Origin: Trinickia dabaoshanensis
GTDB taxonomy: Bacteria > Pseudomonadota > Gammaproteobacteria > Burkholderiales > Burkholderiaceae
Direction: 5' to 3'
Length of the DNA stretch: 64,000 nt
Assembly (NCBI RefSeq): GCF_002879885.1
Contig: NZ_PNYA01000006.1
Span: forward strand, 224,684 to 288,683
A model generated the notes under the pieces. It was not told where the DNA came from. It ran no database searches and was given only the letters and a program-made list of their open reading frames with translations. Made by a program: the position numbers and the translations under genes. Shown here piece by piece: positions 20,464 to 29,874 of this stretch; position 1 is the stretch's first letter; every line of letters begins with the position of its first letter.

Positions 20464-21600
20464 ATGGACTACGCAACGCTCAAAGTGATTTGGTGGGCGC
20501 TCATCGGCACGCTGCTGATCGGCTTTGCGCTGACCGACGGCTTCGACATGGGCACGGCCATCGTGCTGCCGTTCGTCGGCAAGACCGACGATGAACGGCG
20601 TATCGTCGTCAATACCGTCGGCGCCACCTGGGAGGGCAATCAGGTGTGGCTCATCACGGCCGGCGGCGCGATGTTCGCGAGTTGGCCGCTCGTGTACGCC
20701 GCTTCGTTCTCGGGCTTTTACTTCGCGATGCTGCTCGTGCTGTTCGCGCTGTTTTTCCGGCCGGTCGGCTTCGACTACCGCAGCAAGCGCGCCGACCCGC
20801 GCTGGCGCTCGGCGTGGGATTGGGCCCTGTTCGCGGGCGGCTTCGTGCCGGCGCTCGTGTTCGGCGTCGCGTTCGGCAACTTGCTGCAAGGCGCACCGTT
20901 CGCGTTCGACAACGAAATGCGGGCGACCTATCACGGCTCGTTCTTCGCGCTGCTCAATCCGTTCGCGCTGCTGACCGGATTCGTGAGCTTGTCGATGCTG
21001 ATCGCGCACGGCGCCGCCTTCGTCAAAATGAAAACCGACGGCCCCATCGCGGCGCGCGCCGCGCTCGCGCTGCGCGCCTCGAGTTGCGTGACTCTGCTGA
21101 CGTTCGCGCTCGCCGGCGCGTTGATCGCGACTTCGATTACGGGCTATCGGATCGACGCCGCACCGCCGCTCGACGCGGTTGCCAATCCGCTGCTCAAGAG
21201 CGTCGAGCGAGGGACCGGGCTGTGGCTCGCGAACTATGGCCGCTTTCCGTGGATGACGAGCGCGCCCGCCCTCGCCTTCGCCGGTGGGCTCGTCGCCTTC
21301 GCGCTGGCGCGTTCGCGCTTCGAAAAAACGGCGTTCATGGCGACGGGCCTCATGATCGCCGGCGTCATTCTCACCGCGGGCTTCTCGATGTTCCCGTTCA
21401 TCATGCCCTCCTCGCTCGACCCGAAGAGCAGCTTGACGCTCTGGGATTCGACCTCGAGCCGGATGACGCTGCAGATCATGCTCGTGGCCGTGATCGTTTT
21501 CTTGCCGATCGTGCTGGCCTATACCGCATGGGTCTATCGCGTCATGCGCGGCAAGGTCACGCATACGGCGCTCGAACAAAACCGGCATTCGATGTATTGA
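20464..21600 (+). CDS. cydB: Cytochrome bd quinol oxidase subunit II
   Basis: CydB is the structural partner of CydA in the bd oxidase and holds the quinone-binding heterodimer together. The 378-residue protein begins [20 protein letters not shown] and has the family stretch [19 protein letters not shown] followed by [19 protein letters not shown]. About eight to nine hydrophobic helices are visible. It starts 40 bp after cydA with an upstream AAAGGA. Length is typical. Confidence 0.96.
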   Translation: MDYATLKVIWWALIGTLLIGFALTDGFDMGTAIVLPFVGKTDDERRIVVNTVGATWEGNQVWLITAGGAMFASWPLVYAASFSGFYFAMLLVLFALFFRPVGFDYRSKRADPRWRSAWDWALFAGGFVPALVFGVAFGNLLQGAPFAFDNEMRATYHGSFFALLNPFALLTGFVSLSMLIAHGAAFVKMKTDGPIAARAALALRASSCVTLLTFALAGALIATSITGYRIDAAPPLDAVANPLLKSVERGTGLWLANYGRFPWMTSAPALAFAGGLVAFALARSRFEKTAFMATGLMIAGVILTAGFSMFPFIMPSSLDPKSSLTLWDSTSSRMTLQIMLVAVIVFLPIVLAYTAWVYRVMRGKVTHTALEQNRHSMY

Positions 21601-21635
21601 GTGCGGGCCGAATCGGTTATTTAGGAGGACAAATC

Positions 21636-21755
21636 ATGTGGTACTTCAGTTGGATACTCGGCATCGGCGTGGCCCTGGGCTTCGGCATCATCAACGCCAT
21701 GTGGCTCGAATCGAGAACGGAGAAAGCCGCCGTGCGCGCCGAGCGCTCGAGATAG
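21636..21755 (+). CDS. cydX: Cytochrome bd small subunit CydX
   Basis: A 39-residue single-pass membrane peptide that begins MWYFSWILGIGVALGFGIIN and continues AMWLESRTEK. The Trp-rich start and the W-x-E motif are the CydX/CbdX hallmarks. CydX binds CydA and is needed for stable hemes. A strong Shine-Dalgarno TTAGGAGGA lies about 8 nt before the ATG. The gene is 35 bp after cydB and closes the operon. Confidence 0.95.
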   Translation: MWYFSWILGIGVALGFGIINAMWLESRTEKAAVRAERSR

Positions 21756-21791
21756 GCTCGATGTCGACCGGCCCGCGCTTCTCGCAATGAC

Positions 21792-21817
21792 GAAACGGCG
21801 CCGAGGCGCCGTTTCTT
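21792..21817 (+). terminator. Intrinsic terminator of the cyd operon
   Basis: GAAACGGCGCC (21792-21802) pairs with GGCGCCGTTTC (21805-21815) around a 2-nt turn and is followed by TT. It lies between the convergent cydX and nagE genes and may serve both. Confidence 0.8.
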
Positions 21818-21868
21818 ATCGCTGTGTTGCCGGAGCCGGCGCCCCGCGAACGAAGCGCCGGCCGACCC

Positions 21869-23617
21869 TCAAACCGGCTGCGGCGTGGGGCCGCCGGACG
21901 CCGGCAAGCGCGTCGCGAGTTGCTGTGCGTACCGTTGCGCGGCAGGACCGCAGACGATATGGAACGTGTCCGCCGAAACCCATGCGACATCGAGCGCGGC
22001 TAGACGCTGACGATCGACGGCCGCGGGATCGCGCACGACCACGCGCAGCCGGGTAGCCGCCACCGCGTCGAGCGCGGCGACATTCGTCGCGCCGCCGAAC
22101 ACCGCGAGCCAGCGCATCGGGTCCGGGTCGAGCGGGCCGGCCGCGCCGTCGGCCACTTTCGCGGCCGCGGCCGCGGGTGCCTGCGCCGCGCCGGCGCCAC
22201 CGGCGATCACCGCACGCATTTCGTCGGCGATCATGTCGGCCTCGGGCCCGATGACCACTTGCACGTTACGCGCATCGCGCTTGAGCACGCCACGCGCACC
22301 GGCCGCTTTCAACGCGGGCTCGGAAATCTTCTCGGCGTCGACGACCGACAAACGCAGCCGCGTCGTGCACGCATCGACGAGCGTCAAGTTCTGCGCACCG
22401 CCCAGGGCGGCGATATAGCGATCGGCACGCGAGAGCGGCGCACCGGCCACCGGCGCGACGTAGCCGCCCGCGGCGAACGATTCGACTTGCGCTTCCGTGC
22501 CCGCGCTTTCGCGGCCCGGCGTGGCCATGTTGAACTTGCGGATGAAGAAGCGGAACAAGCCGTAGTACACCACGCCGTATGCGAGGCCGACCGGGATCGC
22601 GAGCCACCCCTTCGTCGACAAACCGTAATTCAGTACGTAGTCGATCGCACCGGCCGAAAACGTGAAGCCCAGATGGATGCCCAGCGCTTGGCAAATCGCC
22701 AGCGAGAGCCCCGTCAGCACGGCGTGAATCACGTAGAGCACCGGCGCGAGGAACATGAACGTGTACTCGACCGGCTCGGTCACGCCCGTGAGAAACGACG
22801 TCAGTGCCATCGAGAGCAGCAGCCCGCCCACCAACGCGCGGCGTTCCTTCGGCGCTTCATGGAACATCGCCAAGCAAGCGGCCGGCAGACCGAACATCAT
22901 GATCGGGAAAAAGCCCGTCATGAAGCCGCCCGCGGTGGGATCGCCCGCAAAGAACCGGTGCAGGTCGCCCGTTACGGCAGCGCCGCCGCCCGGGGGCGTG
23001 AACGTGCCGAAGACGAACCACGCCAGCGAGTTGATGATGTGGTGCAGCCCGGTGACGAGCAGCAGCCGATTGAGCGTGCCGTAGACGAACACGCCGATCG
23101 CGCCGGCCGTCGTCAGCCAATGGCCGGTCGCGTCGATCGCCAATTGCACGGGCTGCCAGACGTAGCCGAACACGACGCCCAGCACCACGCACGCGAGCCC
23201 TGTGACGATCGGCACGAAGCGCTTACCGCCGAAAAAGGCCAGGTAGTCGGGCAGCTTGATGTCCTTGTACCGGTTGTACAGCAGCCCGGCGACGACGCCC
23301 GCGATGATGCCCGAGAGCACCCCCATGTTCAGCTTGTCGTTGATGTCCTTCATCACGGCGATCTCGACGAGATAGCCGATCGCCCCGGCGAGCGCCGCCA
23401 CGCCGTTGTTCTCTTTTGCGAAGCCCACCGCAACGCCGATCGCGAAGAGCAGCGGCAGATTGTCGAAAATCGTGCCGCCCGCATCGGCGATCAATTTAAT
23501 GTTCAGGACGTCCGCCTGCCCGAGCCGCAGCAAAATGCCCGCGACAGGCAATACCGCGATCGGCAGCATCAGCGCTCGTCCTAAGCGCTGTACCTTTAGG
23601 AATGGGTTCGCATCCAT
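21869..23617 (-). CDS. nagE: N-acetylglucosamine PTS permease, EIICB with a second degenerate EIIB-like domain
   Basis: NagE imports and phosphorylates N-acetylglucosamine at the inner membrane. The 582-residue protein has an EIIC membrane domain (about 1-370; GLHHIINSLAWFVFG, TGVTEPVEYTFMFLAP). A normal EIIB follows, with its phosphocysteine in LVDACTTRLRLSV. A third segment (about 505-575; FGGATNVAALDAVAATRLRV) aligns with EIIB but has no Cys at the active position. No EIIA is present; the adjacent gene supplies EIIA, HPr and EI. It is the last gene of the nag operon, 106 bp from the fusion gene. Confidence 0.93.
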   Translation of the reverse strand: MDANPFLKVQRLGRALMLPIAVLPVAGILLRLGQADVLNIKLIADAGGTIFDNLPLLFAIGVAVGFAKENNGVAALAGAIGYLVEIAVMKDINDKLNMGVLSGIIAGVVAGLLYNRYKDIKLPDYLAFFGGKRFVPIVTGLACVVLGVVFGYVWQPVQLAIDATGHWLTTAGAIGVFVYGTLNRLLLVTGLHHIINSLAWFVFGTFTPPGGGAAVTGDLHRFFAGDPTAGGFMTGFFPIMMFGLPAACLAMFHEAPKERRALVGGLLLSMALTSFLTGVTEPVEYTFMFLAPVLYVIHAVLTGLSLAICQALGIHLGFTFSAGAIDYVLNYGLSTKGWLAIPVGLAYGVVYYGLFRFFIRKFNMATPGRESAGTEAQVESFAAGGYVAPVAGAPLSRADRYIAALGGAQNLTLVDACTTRLRLSVVDAEKISEPALKAAGARGVLKRDARNVQVVIGPEADMIADEMRAVIAGGAGAAQAPAAAAAKVADGAAGPLDPDPMRWLAVFGGATNVAALDAVAATRLRVVVRDPAAVDRQRLAALDVAWVSADTFHIVCGPAAQRYAQQLATRLPASGGPTPQPV

Positions 23618-23690
23618 TGAATCCTCCGGTTGGTCTGTCTCGTCGTTGATACTTTTAGTCTATCGTCTAAGTGCGATTTCGGCCGCTAAT

Positions 23691-23717
23691 TAGTTAGGAT
23701 TCCTAATAGTTAGGATT
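23691..23717. promoter_or_regulatory. Palindrome and direct repeats before nagE
   Basis: TAGTTAGGATT occurs twice (23691-23701 and 23707-23717), 16 bp apart. The first copy overlaps a perfect 13-bp palindrome TTAGGATTCCTAA at 23694-23706. These lie between the fusion gene stop and the nagE start. They may be an operator for an internal promoter or an RNA hairpin; there is no T-run. Confidence 0.4.
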
Positions 23718-23723
23718 TCCCGC

Positions 23724-26288
23724 CTATTCGAGCGGCCAAATTTCGCGGCTTGCTGCTCTTACCGCCTGAGCCGAATCGAGCGCGAGCAAGTCGCTCGCGC
23801 GTTGCCGGCACAGCTGATAATCGAGGGTGCGCACGCGCGCCTTGATGCCCGGTACCGCCACCGGGTCCACCGACAATTCGGTGACACCGAGGCCCACGAG
23901 CACCGGCACGGCCAACGGATCGCCCGCCAGCGCGCCGCACACGCCCACCCACTTGCCGTGCTTGGCGGCGCCTTGCGTGGTGTGATCGATCAAGCGCAGC
24001 ACCGCCGGGTGCAGGCCGTCCGCTTGCGCGGCGAGATCCGCTTGGCAGCGGTCCATCGCCAGCGTGTATTGCGTCAAGTCATTCGTGCCGATCGAGAGAA
24101 AATCGGCATGGCGTGCCAGCTGATCGGCCAGCAAGGCGGCCGACGGCACTTCGATCATCACGCCCACCTCGACGGGGTCCGTGCGCCCCAAGGCGCGCGC
24201 GAGTTCGTCGATCCGTTTGCGCACGCGCACGAGCTCGCCCGCATCGGTCACCATCGGCAGCAAGATCCGAACGCTGCCGTGCGGCTGCACCGCAATCAGC
24301 CCGCGCAATTGGTCGTCGAGCAGATCGGGGCGCACTTGCGCGAGCCGGATGCCGCGCAAGCCGAGCGCAGGGTTCGCCTCGGGCGGCAGCGTCAAATACG
24401 GCACTTCCTTATCGGCACCGACGTCGAGCGTGCGGATGATGGCGGTGCGCCCACCCAATGCATCGACGATCGCTTGGTAGCTTTGCCGGTGCTCATCGAC
24501 GTTCGGCGCCGACTCGCGATGGATGAACAGCAACTCCGTGCGCAGCAAGCCGACGCAATCGGCTCCGTTCTCGACGGCCGTGCGCGCATCGTCGATCGTC
24601 GCGATATTCGCGGCCACCTCGATCGAACGGCCGTCGCGCGTGGCCGCCGCCTGGCTGGCCGTACGACGGTTCGCCTCGCGCACGCCGGCCAGCCGCTGAC
24701 GCTCCAGGCGCGCGCGCTCGACGTCGAGTTCGGTCGGCGCGTATTCGAGCCGGCCCGCGCTCGCATCGACGACGACTTGCGTACCGTCGGGAATCGCGTG
24801 CAACGCATCGCCGACGGCGACGAGCGCGGGAATCCCGAGTTGGCGGGCGATGATCGCGGCGTGCGACGTGGCGCCGCCCGCGGCCATGACGAGCGCGGTC
24901 ACGCGCCCGCGGTCGAGCGAGGACAAATCGGACGGGGTGAATTCGTTCGCGGCGAGCACGGCTTCCTCGGGCAGCGCCCGCGCCGCGGGTTTCGCGTAAC
25001 CGAGCGCGCGCAGCACGCGTTTGTCGATATCGCGCAAATCGGCGGCGCGCTCGGCGAGCAGCATGTCCTCGACCTGCGTCAACACGGCGATTTGCGCGCG
25101 AATCGCCTCGCGCCAGGCAAAGCCCGCGCTCTTGCCGAGACTGATCAAATCGCGCGCGGCATCGACGAGCGTCGGATCTTCGAGCAAGACGCGATGAACG
25201 GCAAAAATGCCGGCCTCGCCGACGGCGCCGCGCTGCGACGCATCGCGCACCGTCGTATTCAATTCGGCATCGACGGTCGCCAGCGCGCGGTCGAGCAAAC
25301 GGCTTTCCGCGGCGGGGGTGCCCGTCGCCAGTTCGGGCGGGGCGAATTCGGAGTCGTCCCAGCGCACGAGCTTGCCCACCGCGATGCCCGGCGCGGCGCA
25401 AACGCCCGCGAGAGTATTGGGATCGAGCGGTGCGCCCGTGGGCCGCAACGCCAGGCCCGGCGCCGGCGACTTCAAGCGCGCCGGCGTTTCCTCGAGTTCG
25501 CCATGCACCTCGCGCAGCAATTCGCGCGCGACCGCGTCCACGGCTTGAGCGGCGTCGCGCCCCGTGCCGATTACCTCGACGGTGGCGCCTTCGCCCGCAC
25601 CCAGCCCCAACAAGCCTACGACGCTCTCGACGTTCGCTTGGCGGCCGTCATGATGCACCTCGACGCGTGCCTGCAGTCCGCGCACGGCCTCGCGCGCGCG
25701 CGCCGCCGGCCGGGCGTGGAGCCCGCCCGCCTGCACGAGCTTGATCGTGCGGCTCGCTTGCACCTTCACTTCGCTCGGGGCCGCGCTGACGGCGCTGGCC
25801 GAGGTGGCGACGGCGCCTTTCGCGCGCAGTACCAGCAGCGGCGTTACGCCGGCGCTCGCGCGTCCGGAGGCACGCTCGACGACGTCGAATGCGTCCGAAT
25901 TGGCGATCGCGATCACGGACACGAGGCTAGGCGCCTTCATCCCGACCGTGTCTTGATCGAATTCGATCAGCAAGTCGCCGCCTTCGACGTGATCGCCTTG
26001 CGCCACGTGGGACGTGAAGCCTTGGCCGCCCAGTTCCACCGTGTCGATACCGATATGGAGCAAGATCTCCGCGCCCTCGGGCGTTTGCAGCGTAACGGCG
26101 TGGCCCGTGCGGGCCAGATGGGTAACGACGCCCGCGCACGGCGCGAGCAGGCGCCCCTCGAGCGGATCGATGGCGATGCCGTCACCGAACATGCCGCCGG
26201 CGAAGACGGGGTCGGGCACATCGGCGAGCGCGACCACCGGCCCCGTCAGCGGCGCGAGCAGAACCACGTTGTCCGGGGATTGATTCAT
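23724..26288 (-). CDS. nagF: PTS multiphosphoryl transfer protein, EIIA-HPr-EI fusion
   Basis: This 854-residue cytoplasmic protein joins three PTS parts in one chain. Residues 1-150 are EIIA of the glucose family (phospho-His in ILLHIGIDTV). Residues about 185-265 are HPr (phospho-His in GGLHARPAA). Residues about 295-854 are enzyme I (phospho-His in GGATSHAAIIARQLG, PEP site DRCQADLAAQADG). It takes phosphate from PEP and hands it to NagE. The ATG at 26288 has GAGGAGT upstream. Annotation pipelines often call it ptsP, but the domain order matches Pseudomonas NagF rather than nitrogen-PTS PtsP, which has a GAF domain. Confidence 0.92.
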   Translation of the reverse strand: MNQSPDNVVLLAPLTGPVVALADVPDPVFAGGMFGDGIAIDPLEGRLLAPCAGVVTHLARTGHAVTLQTPEGAEILLHIGIDTVELGGQGFTSHVAQGDHVEGGDLLIEFDQDTVGMKAPSLVSVIAIANSDAFDVVERASGRASAGVTPLLVLRAKGAVATSASAVSAAPSEVKVQASRTIKLVQAGGLHARPAARAREAVRGLQARVEVHHDGRQANVESVVGLLGLGAGEGATVEVIGTGRDAAQAVDAVARELLREVHGELEETPARLKSPAPGLALRPTGAPLDPNTLAGVCAAPGIAVGKLVRWDDSEFAPPELATGTPAAESRLLDRALATVDAELNTTVRDASQRGAVGEAGIFAVHRVLLEDPTLVDAARDLISLGKSAGFAWREAIRAQIAVLTQVEDMLLAERAADLRDIDKRVLRALGYAKPAARALPEEAVLAANEFTPSDLSSLDRGRVTALVMAAGGATSHAAIIARQLGIPALVAVGDALHAIPDGTQVVVDASAGRLEYAPTELDVERARLERQRLAGVREANRRTASQAAATRDGRSIEVAANIATIDDARTAVENGADCVGLLRTELLFIHRESAPNVDEHRQSYQAIVDALGGRTAIIRTLDVGADKEVPYLTLPPEANPALGLRGIRLAQVRPDLLDDQLRGLIAVQPHGSVRILLPMVTDAGELVRVRKRIDELARALGRTDPVEVGVMIEVPSAALLADQLARHADFLSIGTNDLTQYTLAMDRCQADLAAQADGLHPAVLRLIDHTTQGAAKHGKWVGVCGALAGDPLAVPVLVGLGVTELSVDPVAVPGIKARVRTLDYQLCRQRASDLLALDSAQAVRAASREIWPLE

Positions 26289-26328
26289 TAATCGGGACTC
26301 CTCAGCACGTTCCATCCGCATCTCTCGC

Positions 26329-27336
26329 TCAGTGGGTTTCGGTGATCTTGTTCAAATGGCGCGGCATATCGGGATCGCGGCCGCGCGCCGCCGCGAGTTC
26401 CGCGGCCATCACGTAAAAGCTTTGGATCGCCGCGATCGGATCGAGCGATACATGCTGGCTCGTCGCGAGCGGCAATTGCGCGTCGGCGACATCGCTCGGC
26501 GCGGCCAGCAGCACGCGCGCGCCGCGCGCGCGCATGTCGGCGGCGAGCCGGATCAAGCCCGCTTGTTCGGGGCCGCGCGGAGCGAACACGAGCAGCGGGT
26601 AGTCGCGGTCGATCAACTCCATCGGCCCATGACGCACTTCCGCGCTCGAGAACGCTTCGGCTTGAATACCCGAGGTCTCCTTGAGCTTGAGCGCCGCTTC
26701 CTGCGCGATCGCGAGCCCAAGGCCGCGTCCGATGACGATCATGCGTTCGACCTCGCGCAGCGCATCGACGGCCGGCGACCAATCGAGCGCGGCCGCATCG
26801 CGGAGCGTATCGGGCAATGCGCGCAATCCATCGAGCAGCATCGGATCGCGCTGCCAGTACGCCACGAGCTGCGCCGAAATCGACAGCATCGCGATATAGC
26901 TCTTGGTCGCGGCCACCGACCGCTCCGGCCCGGCCAGCAGCGGCAGTTGCCATTCGCAGGTATCGGCGAGCGGCGATTCGGGCGCGTTCACCGCGCTGAC
27001 GGTCAGCGCACCGGCGTCGCGCAGCACCTTCATCGTGCCGACCAGATCGGGGCTGCGCCCCGATTGCGAGAAGGCGATCGCCAATTCCCCGGCCACGCGC
27101 AGCGGCGCGGCTTGCAGCGTGGCGATCGACATCGGCAGCGATGCGACCGGCAAGCCGATCCGGCTCATCGCCAGGCTCGCGAAATAGCTCGCGGCGTGAT
27201 CGGAACTGCCGCGCGCGATCGTGAGCGCGACGTGACGCGGCGCGCCGGCCAATCGTTCGGCCAATTGCTCGACGCGAGCGCTGTCGGCGCACTGCGCCGC
27301 CACGACGGCACTCGCGGCAAGCGCCTCTTTAAGCAT
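26329..27336 (-). CDS. nagB-II: SIS-domain glucosamine-6-phosphate deaminase (NagB-II type)
   Basis: This 335-residue protein has two SIS domains like the isomerase half of GlmS (ARGSSDHAASYF, IAFSQSGRSPDLV, SVAATKSYI, EAFSSAEVRHGPMELID) but no glutaminase domain. In Shewanella and other proteobacteria, such proteins replace classical NagB and convert glucosamine-6-phosphate to fructose-6-phosphate plus ammonia. The ATG at 27336 overlaps the end of nagA by 8 bp, indicating coupling. Its place between nagA and the PTS gene completes the GlcNAc pathway; no classical nagB is seen in the window. Confidence 0.88.
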   Translation of the reverse strand: MLKEALAASAVVAAQCADSARVEQLAERLAGAPRHVALTIARGSSDHAASYFASLAMSRIGLPVASLPMSIATLQAAPLRVAGELAIAFSQSGRSPDLVGTMKVLRDAGALTVSAVNAPESPLADTCEWQLPLLAGPERSVAATKSYIAMLSISAQLVAYWQRDPMLLDGLRALPDTLRDAAALDWSPAVDALREVERMIVIGRGLGLAIAQEAALKLKETSGIQAEAFSSAEVRHGPMELIDRDYPLLVFAPRGPEQAGLIRLAADMRARGARVLLAAPSDVADAQLPLATSQHVSLDPIAAIQSFYVMAAELAAARGRDPDMPRHLNKITETH

Positions 27337-28432
27337 ATTCGACAATCTGTTCCCCTTCGACGTAGGTCGCGGCAAGCGTCAGATCGCGCTCGAACACGAC
27401 GGCATCGGCCCACGCGCCGCGCGCAAGGCGGCCGCGATCTTCGATGCCGAGATAGTCGGCGGCGTAGCGCGACATACGGTTGGATACATCGGCGAGCGGC
27501 AGGCCGAGCGAGACGAGGTTACGCAGCGCGTCGTCCATCGTCAGCGTGCTGCCGGCGAGCGTTCCGTCGGCCAAGCGCACGCCGCCCAGGCACTTCGTCA
27601 CGTGCTGGCTGCCGAGGCGGTATTCGCCGTCGGGCATGCCCGTCGCCGACGTGCTGTCGGTGACGACATACAGACGCGGAATCGCACGCATCGCCGCGCG
27701 GATCGCGCCCGGATGCACGTGCAGCAAATCGGGGATGATCTCGGCGAATTCGGCGTGCGCGAGCGCCGCGCCGACGAGCCCGGGATTGCGGTGGTGCATC
27801 GGCGACATGGCGTTGAACAAGTGCGTGAAGCCGCAAGCGCCGTGCTTCATCGCCGCCACCGCATCGTCGTAGGTGGCGAGCGAATGGCCGAGTTGCACGC
27901 GCACGCCGCGCGCCACCATCTCCGAGATGATTTCCATATGGCCCGCGATTTCGGGCGCGAGCGTGACCACGCGGATCGGCGCGACGGACAAGTACTTCAG
28001 GACCTCGTCGAGCACGGCCGAGACCGCCGCGTCGGGCTGCGCGCCCAGCTTGCCGGGATTGATGTAGGGGCCCTCGAGGTGCACGCCCAGCACGCGCGCG
28101 CCGCCCGGCGTGCGATTGCGCGTCACCTCGCCGAGGTTCGAGACGACGGCGAGCAATTCGTCGCGCGGCGCCGTCATCGTGGTGGCCAGCAAACTCGTCG
28201 TGCCATGGCGCGCATGGGTGCGCACGATCGCCTCGATCGCGTTACCGGCTTCCATCACATCGGCACCGCCGCCGCCATGCACGTGCAAGTCGATGAAGCC
28301 GGGCAAGATATACGGTTCGCCGTTCGTCGACGGATCCACGCTCGAGCCTTCGAGCGCGGTGACCCGTCCATTCTCGAAATGCAGCGTGCCGCGAATCCAA
28401 CCGTCCGGCGTGAGGATGTTTCCATTCAGCAT
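27329..28432 (-). CDS. nagA: N-acetylglucosamine-6-phosphate deacetylase
   Basis: NagA hydrolyses the acetyl group of GlcNAc-6-phosphate produced by the PTS. The 367-residue amidohydrolase has IDLHVHGGGGADVMEA (metal site), HLEGPYINPGKLGAQ, a metal-ligand His in QLGHSLATYDDAVAAM, THLFNAMSPMHHRNPG and the catalytic Asp in YVVTDSTSATGMPDG. It is the first gene of the nagA-nagB-II-nagF-nagE operon and starts about 110 bp downstream of a strong promoter. Length is typical. Confidence 0.95.
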   Translation of the reverse strand: MLNGNILTPDGWIRGTLHFENGRVTALEGSSVDPSTNGEPYILPGFIDLHVHGGGGADVMEAGNAIEAIVRTHARHGTTSLLATTMTAPRDELLAVVSNLGEVTRNRTPGGARVLGVHLEGPYINPGKLGAQPDAAVSAVLDEVLKYLSVAPIRVVTLAPEIAGHMEIISEMVARGVRVQLGHSLATYDDAVAAMKHGACGFTHLFNAMSPMHHRNPGLVGAALAHAEFAEIIPDLLHVHPGAIRAAMRAIPRLYVVTDSTSATGMPDGEYRLGSQHVTKCLGGVRLADGTLAGSTLTMDDALRNLVSLGLPLADVSNRMSRYAADYLGIEDRGRLARGAWADAVVFERDLTLAATYVEGEQIVEYA

Positions 28433-28541
28433 GAGGTTGCTATCTCAAATAAAGCTCGAGTGCGCGAGCGGGGCGCACCATCGTTGCAGGCTCACACGCC
28501 CGCAGCAGTCGTGCTCGAGGAGGGCGATGAAATTGGAGCCC

Positions 28542-28569
28542 ATTATATAACCAGATTAGTACCAGTCAA
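28542..28569 (-). promoter_or_regulatory. Predicted promoter of the nag operon
   Basis: On the minus strand, TTGACT (28564-28569) and a perfect TATAAT (28542-28547) are separated by 16 bp. Two direct repeats CTGGT, 11 bp apart (one helical turn), lie over the -35/spacer. This suggests an activator or repressor site inside the promoter. The half-site ACTGGT resembles half of the GlcNAc-regulator (DasR/NagR) operator but is repeated directly rather than inverted. The remaining 28433-28831 gap shows only the divergent promoter side and a GATTAATC palindrome at 28813-28820. Confidence 0.65.
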
Positions 28570-28831
28570 TTTATACTCCGGACGCGCCAAGAGATCCGCC
28601 AATGCCTTTACAGACAAGGCTTTCCGCCACAATCAAGGCTCCTCGAGCAGGTTTTTTCGGCATCGGTATTTACCCGCACAGCATACCAATCCCGCTCCGA
28701 CGAGGGCCCAGGCCGCGATCCGCGCGGGGGCGCGACGCGCTGTGAGACCGACGCCGCACCCACCCGTTTGCGGAGCAAAACTTGTTTGTTGACGACGATC
28801 CCATATAGTTCTGATTAATCTAGACGATACG

Positions 28832-29770
28832 GTGACACCCGCATTGATCGACACCACTTTGCAGCACCGCGCGGAAGCGGTGCGCCATTTCAATCGGTTC
28901 TACACACAGCACATCGGTGTGTTGCATGAGTTTCTACAGAAAAGTCCGTTTTCCCTGACGGAAGTGCGTGTACTGCGCGAGTTGACGCAGGGCACCGTTT
29001 CCACGGCGACGGAGCTCGCGCGGGTATTGGGGCTGGACAGCGGGTATCTGAGCCGCTTGCTGACGAGTTTCGAGCGGCGGCAATTGATCACGCGCCGTCA
29101 ATCGGCGGCCGACGCGCGCCAGTCGCTGCTCGAAATGACCCCGGAAGGCCGCGCCGCCTATGCGCCGCTCGAAGTCGCGGCGATCGAGGAAGTGTGCGGC
29201 GTGCTCAAAGCGCTCTCCGCGGCGGGGCAGGAACAGTTGATCGGTGCGATGCGCATCATCGAACGGTTGCTCGACCGGATACCGCCGCATGCCGCCGTTT
29301 CGCTACGCGCGCCGCGGCTCGGCGATTTCGGATGGCTCGCGCATCGCCAAGCGCTGCTGTTCGGCGCCGAGTATGGCGCCGATATGGGCTTCGAAGCTTA
29401 TGCGGCGCAGGAAATGGCGGAGCTTTCGCGATTGCGCGACCGCGAGCGCGGAATGTGCTGGATCGCCGAGCAGCAGGAGACGGTCGTCGGCGCGGCGTTC
29501 GTCACGGCCCTGTCCGACCGCGCGGCCCGCATGCGTTTGCTCTACGTGGAACCGGAATCGCGCGGGCTCGGCATCGGAACGTTGCTCGTGGGTCAAGGCA
29601 TCGGCTTCGCACAGCGCGCCGGCTACGATACGCTGACGTTGACGACGTGCGGGCTCTTGAATGACGGGCGGCGCATATTCGAGCGAGCGGGATTCGATTG
29701 CATCTCGACTGAACCGGAACGGCGCTTCGGGCGCAATCTCATTGCGCAGACGTGGGAGCGCAAGCTATGA
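28832..29770 (+). CDS. MarR-type regulator fused to a GNAT acetyltransferase
   Basis: This 312-residue protein has an N-terminal MarR winged helix (about 1-150; ELARVLGLDSGYLSRLLTSF as recognition region, RRQSAADARQS wing). A C-terminal GNAT N-acetyltransferase domain follows (about 160-312; acetyl-CoA loop VEPESRGLGIGTLLVGQGIG). The start is a GTG at 28832. It is transcribed divergently from the nag operon, so it may regulate it, perhaps sensing acetyl-CoA or acetylated sugars. This is a positional guess; in many relatives the fusion stands alone. The ligand is unknown. Confidence 0.85.
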   Translation: MTPALIDTTLQHRAEAVRHFNRFYTQHIGVLHEFLQKSPFSLTEVRVLRELTQGTVSTATELARVLGLDSGYLSRLLTSFERRQLITRRQSAADARQSLLEMTPEGRAAYAPLEVAAIEEVCGVLKALSAAGQEQLIGAMRIIERLLDRIPPHAAVSLRAPRLGDFGWLAHRQALLFGAEYGADMGFEAYAAQEMAELSRLRDRERGMCWIAEQQETVVGAAFVTALSDRAARMRLLYVEPESRGLGIGTLLVGQGIGFAQRAGYDTLTLTTCGLLNDGRRIFERAGFDCISTEPERRFGRNLIAQTWERKL

Positions 29771-29817
29771 GCGCGGCGCATCGCCCGGCGTTAGCTGCTT
29801 GGAACGATCGCCCATAC

Positions 29818-29850
29818 AAAAACGCCGCATGGAGAACGCGGCGTTTTTTT
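29818..29850. terminator. Bidirectional intrinsic terminator
   Basis: AACGCCGC (29821-29828) pairs with GCGGCGTT (29838-29845), flanked by A on the left and a T-run on the right. It can end both the MarR-GNAT gene (+) and the convergent metQ (-). Confidence 0.9.
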
Positions 29851-29874
29851 CAGTCGATGAAGCTCGCCTGACGG

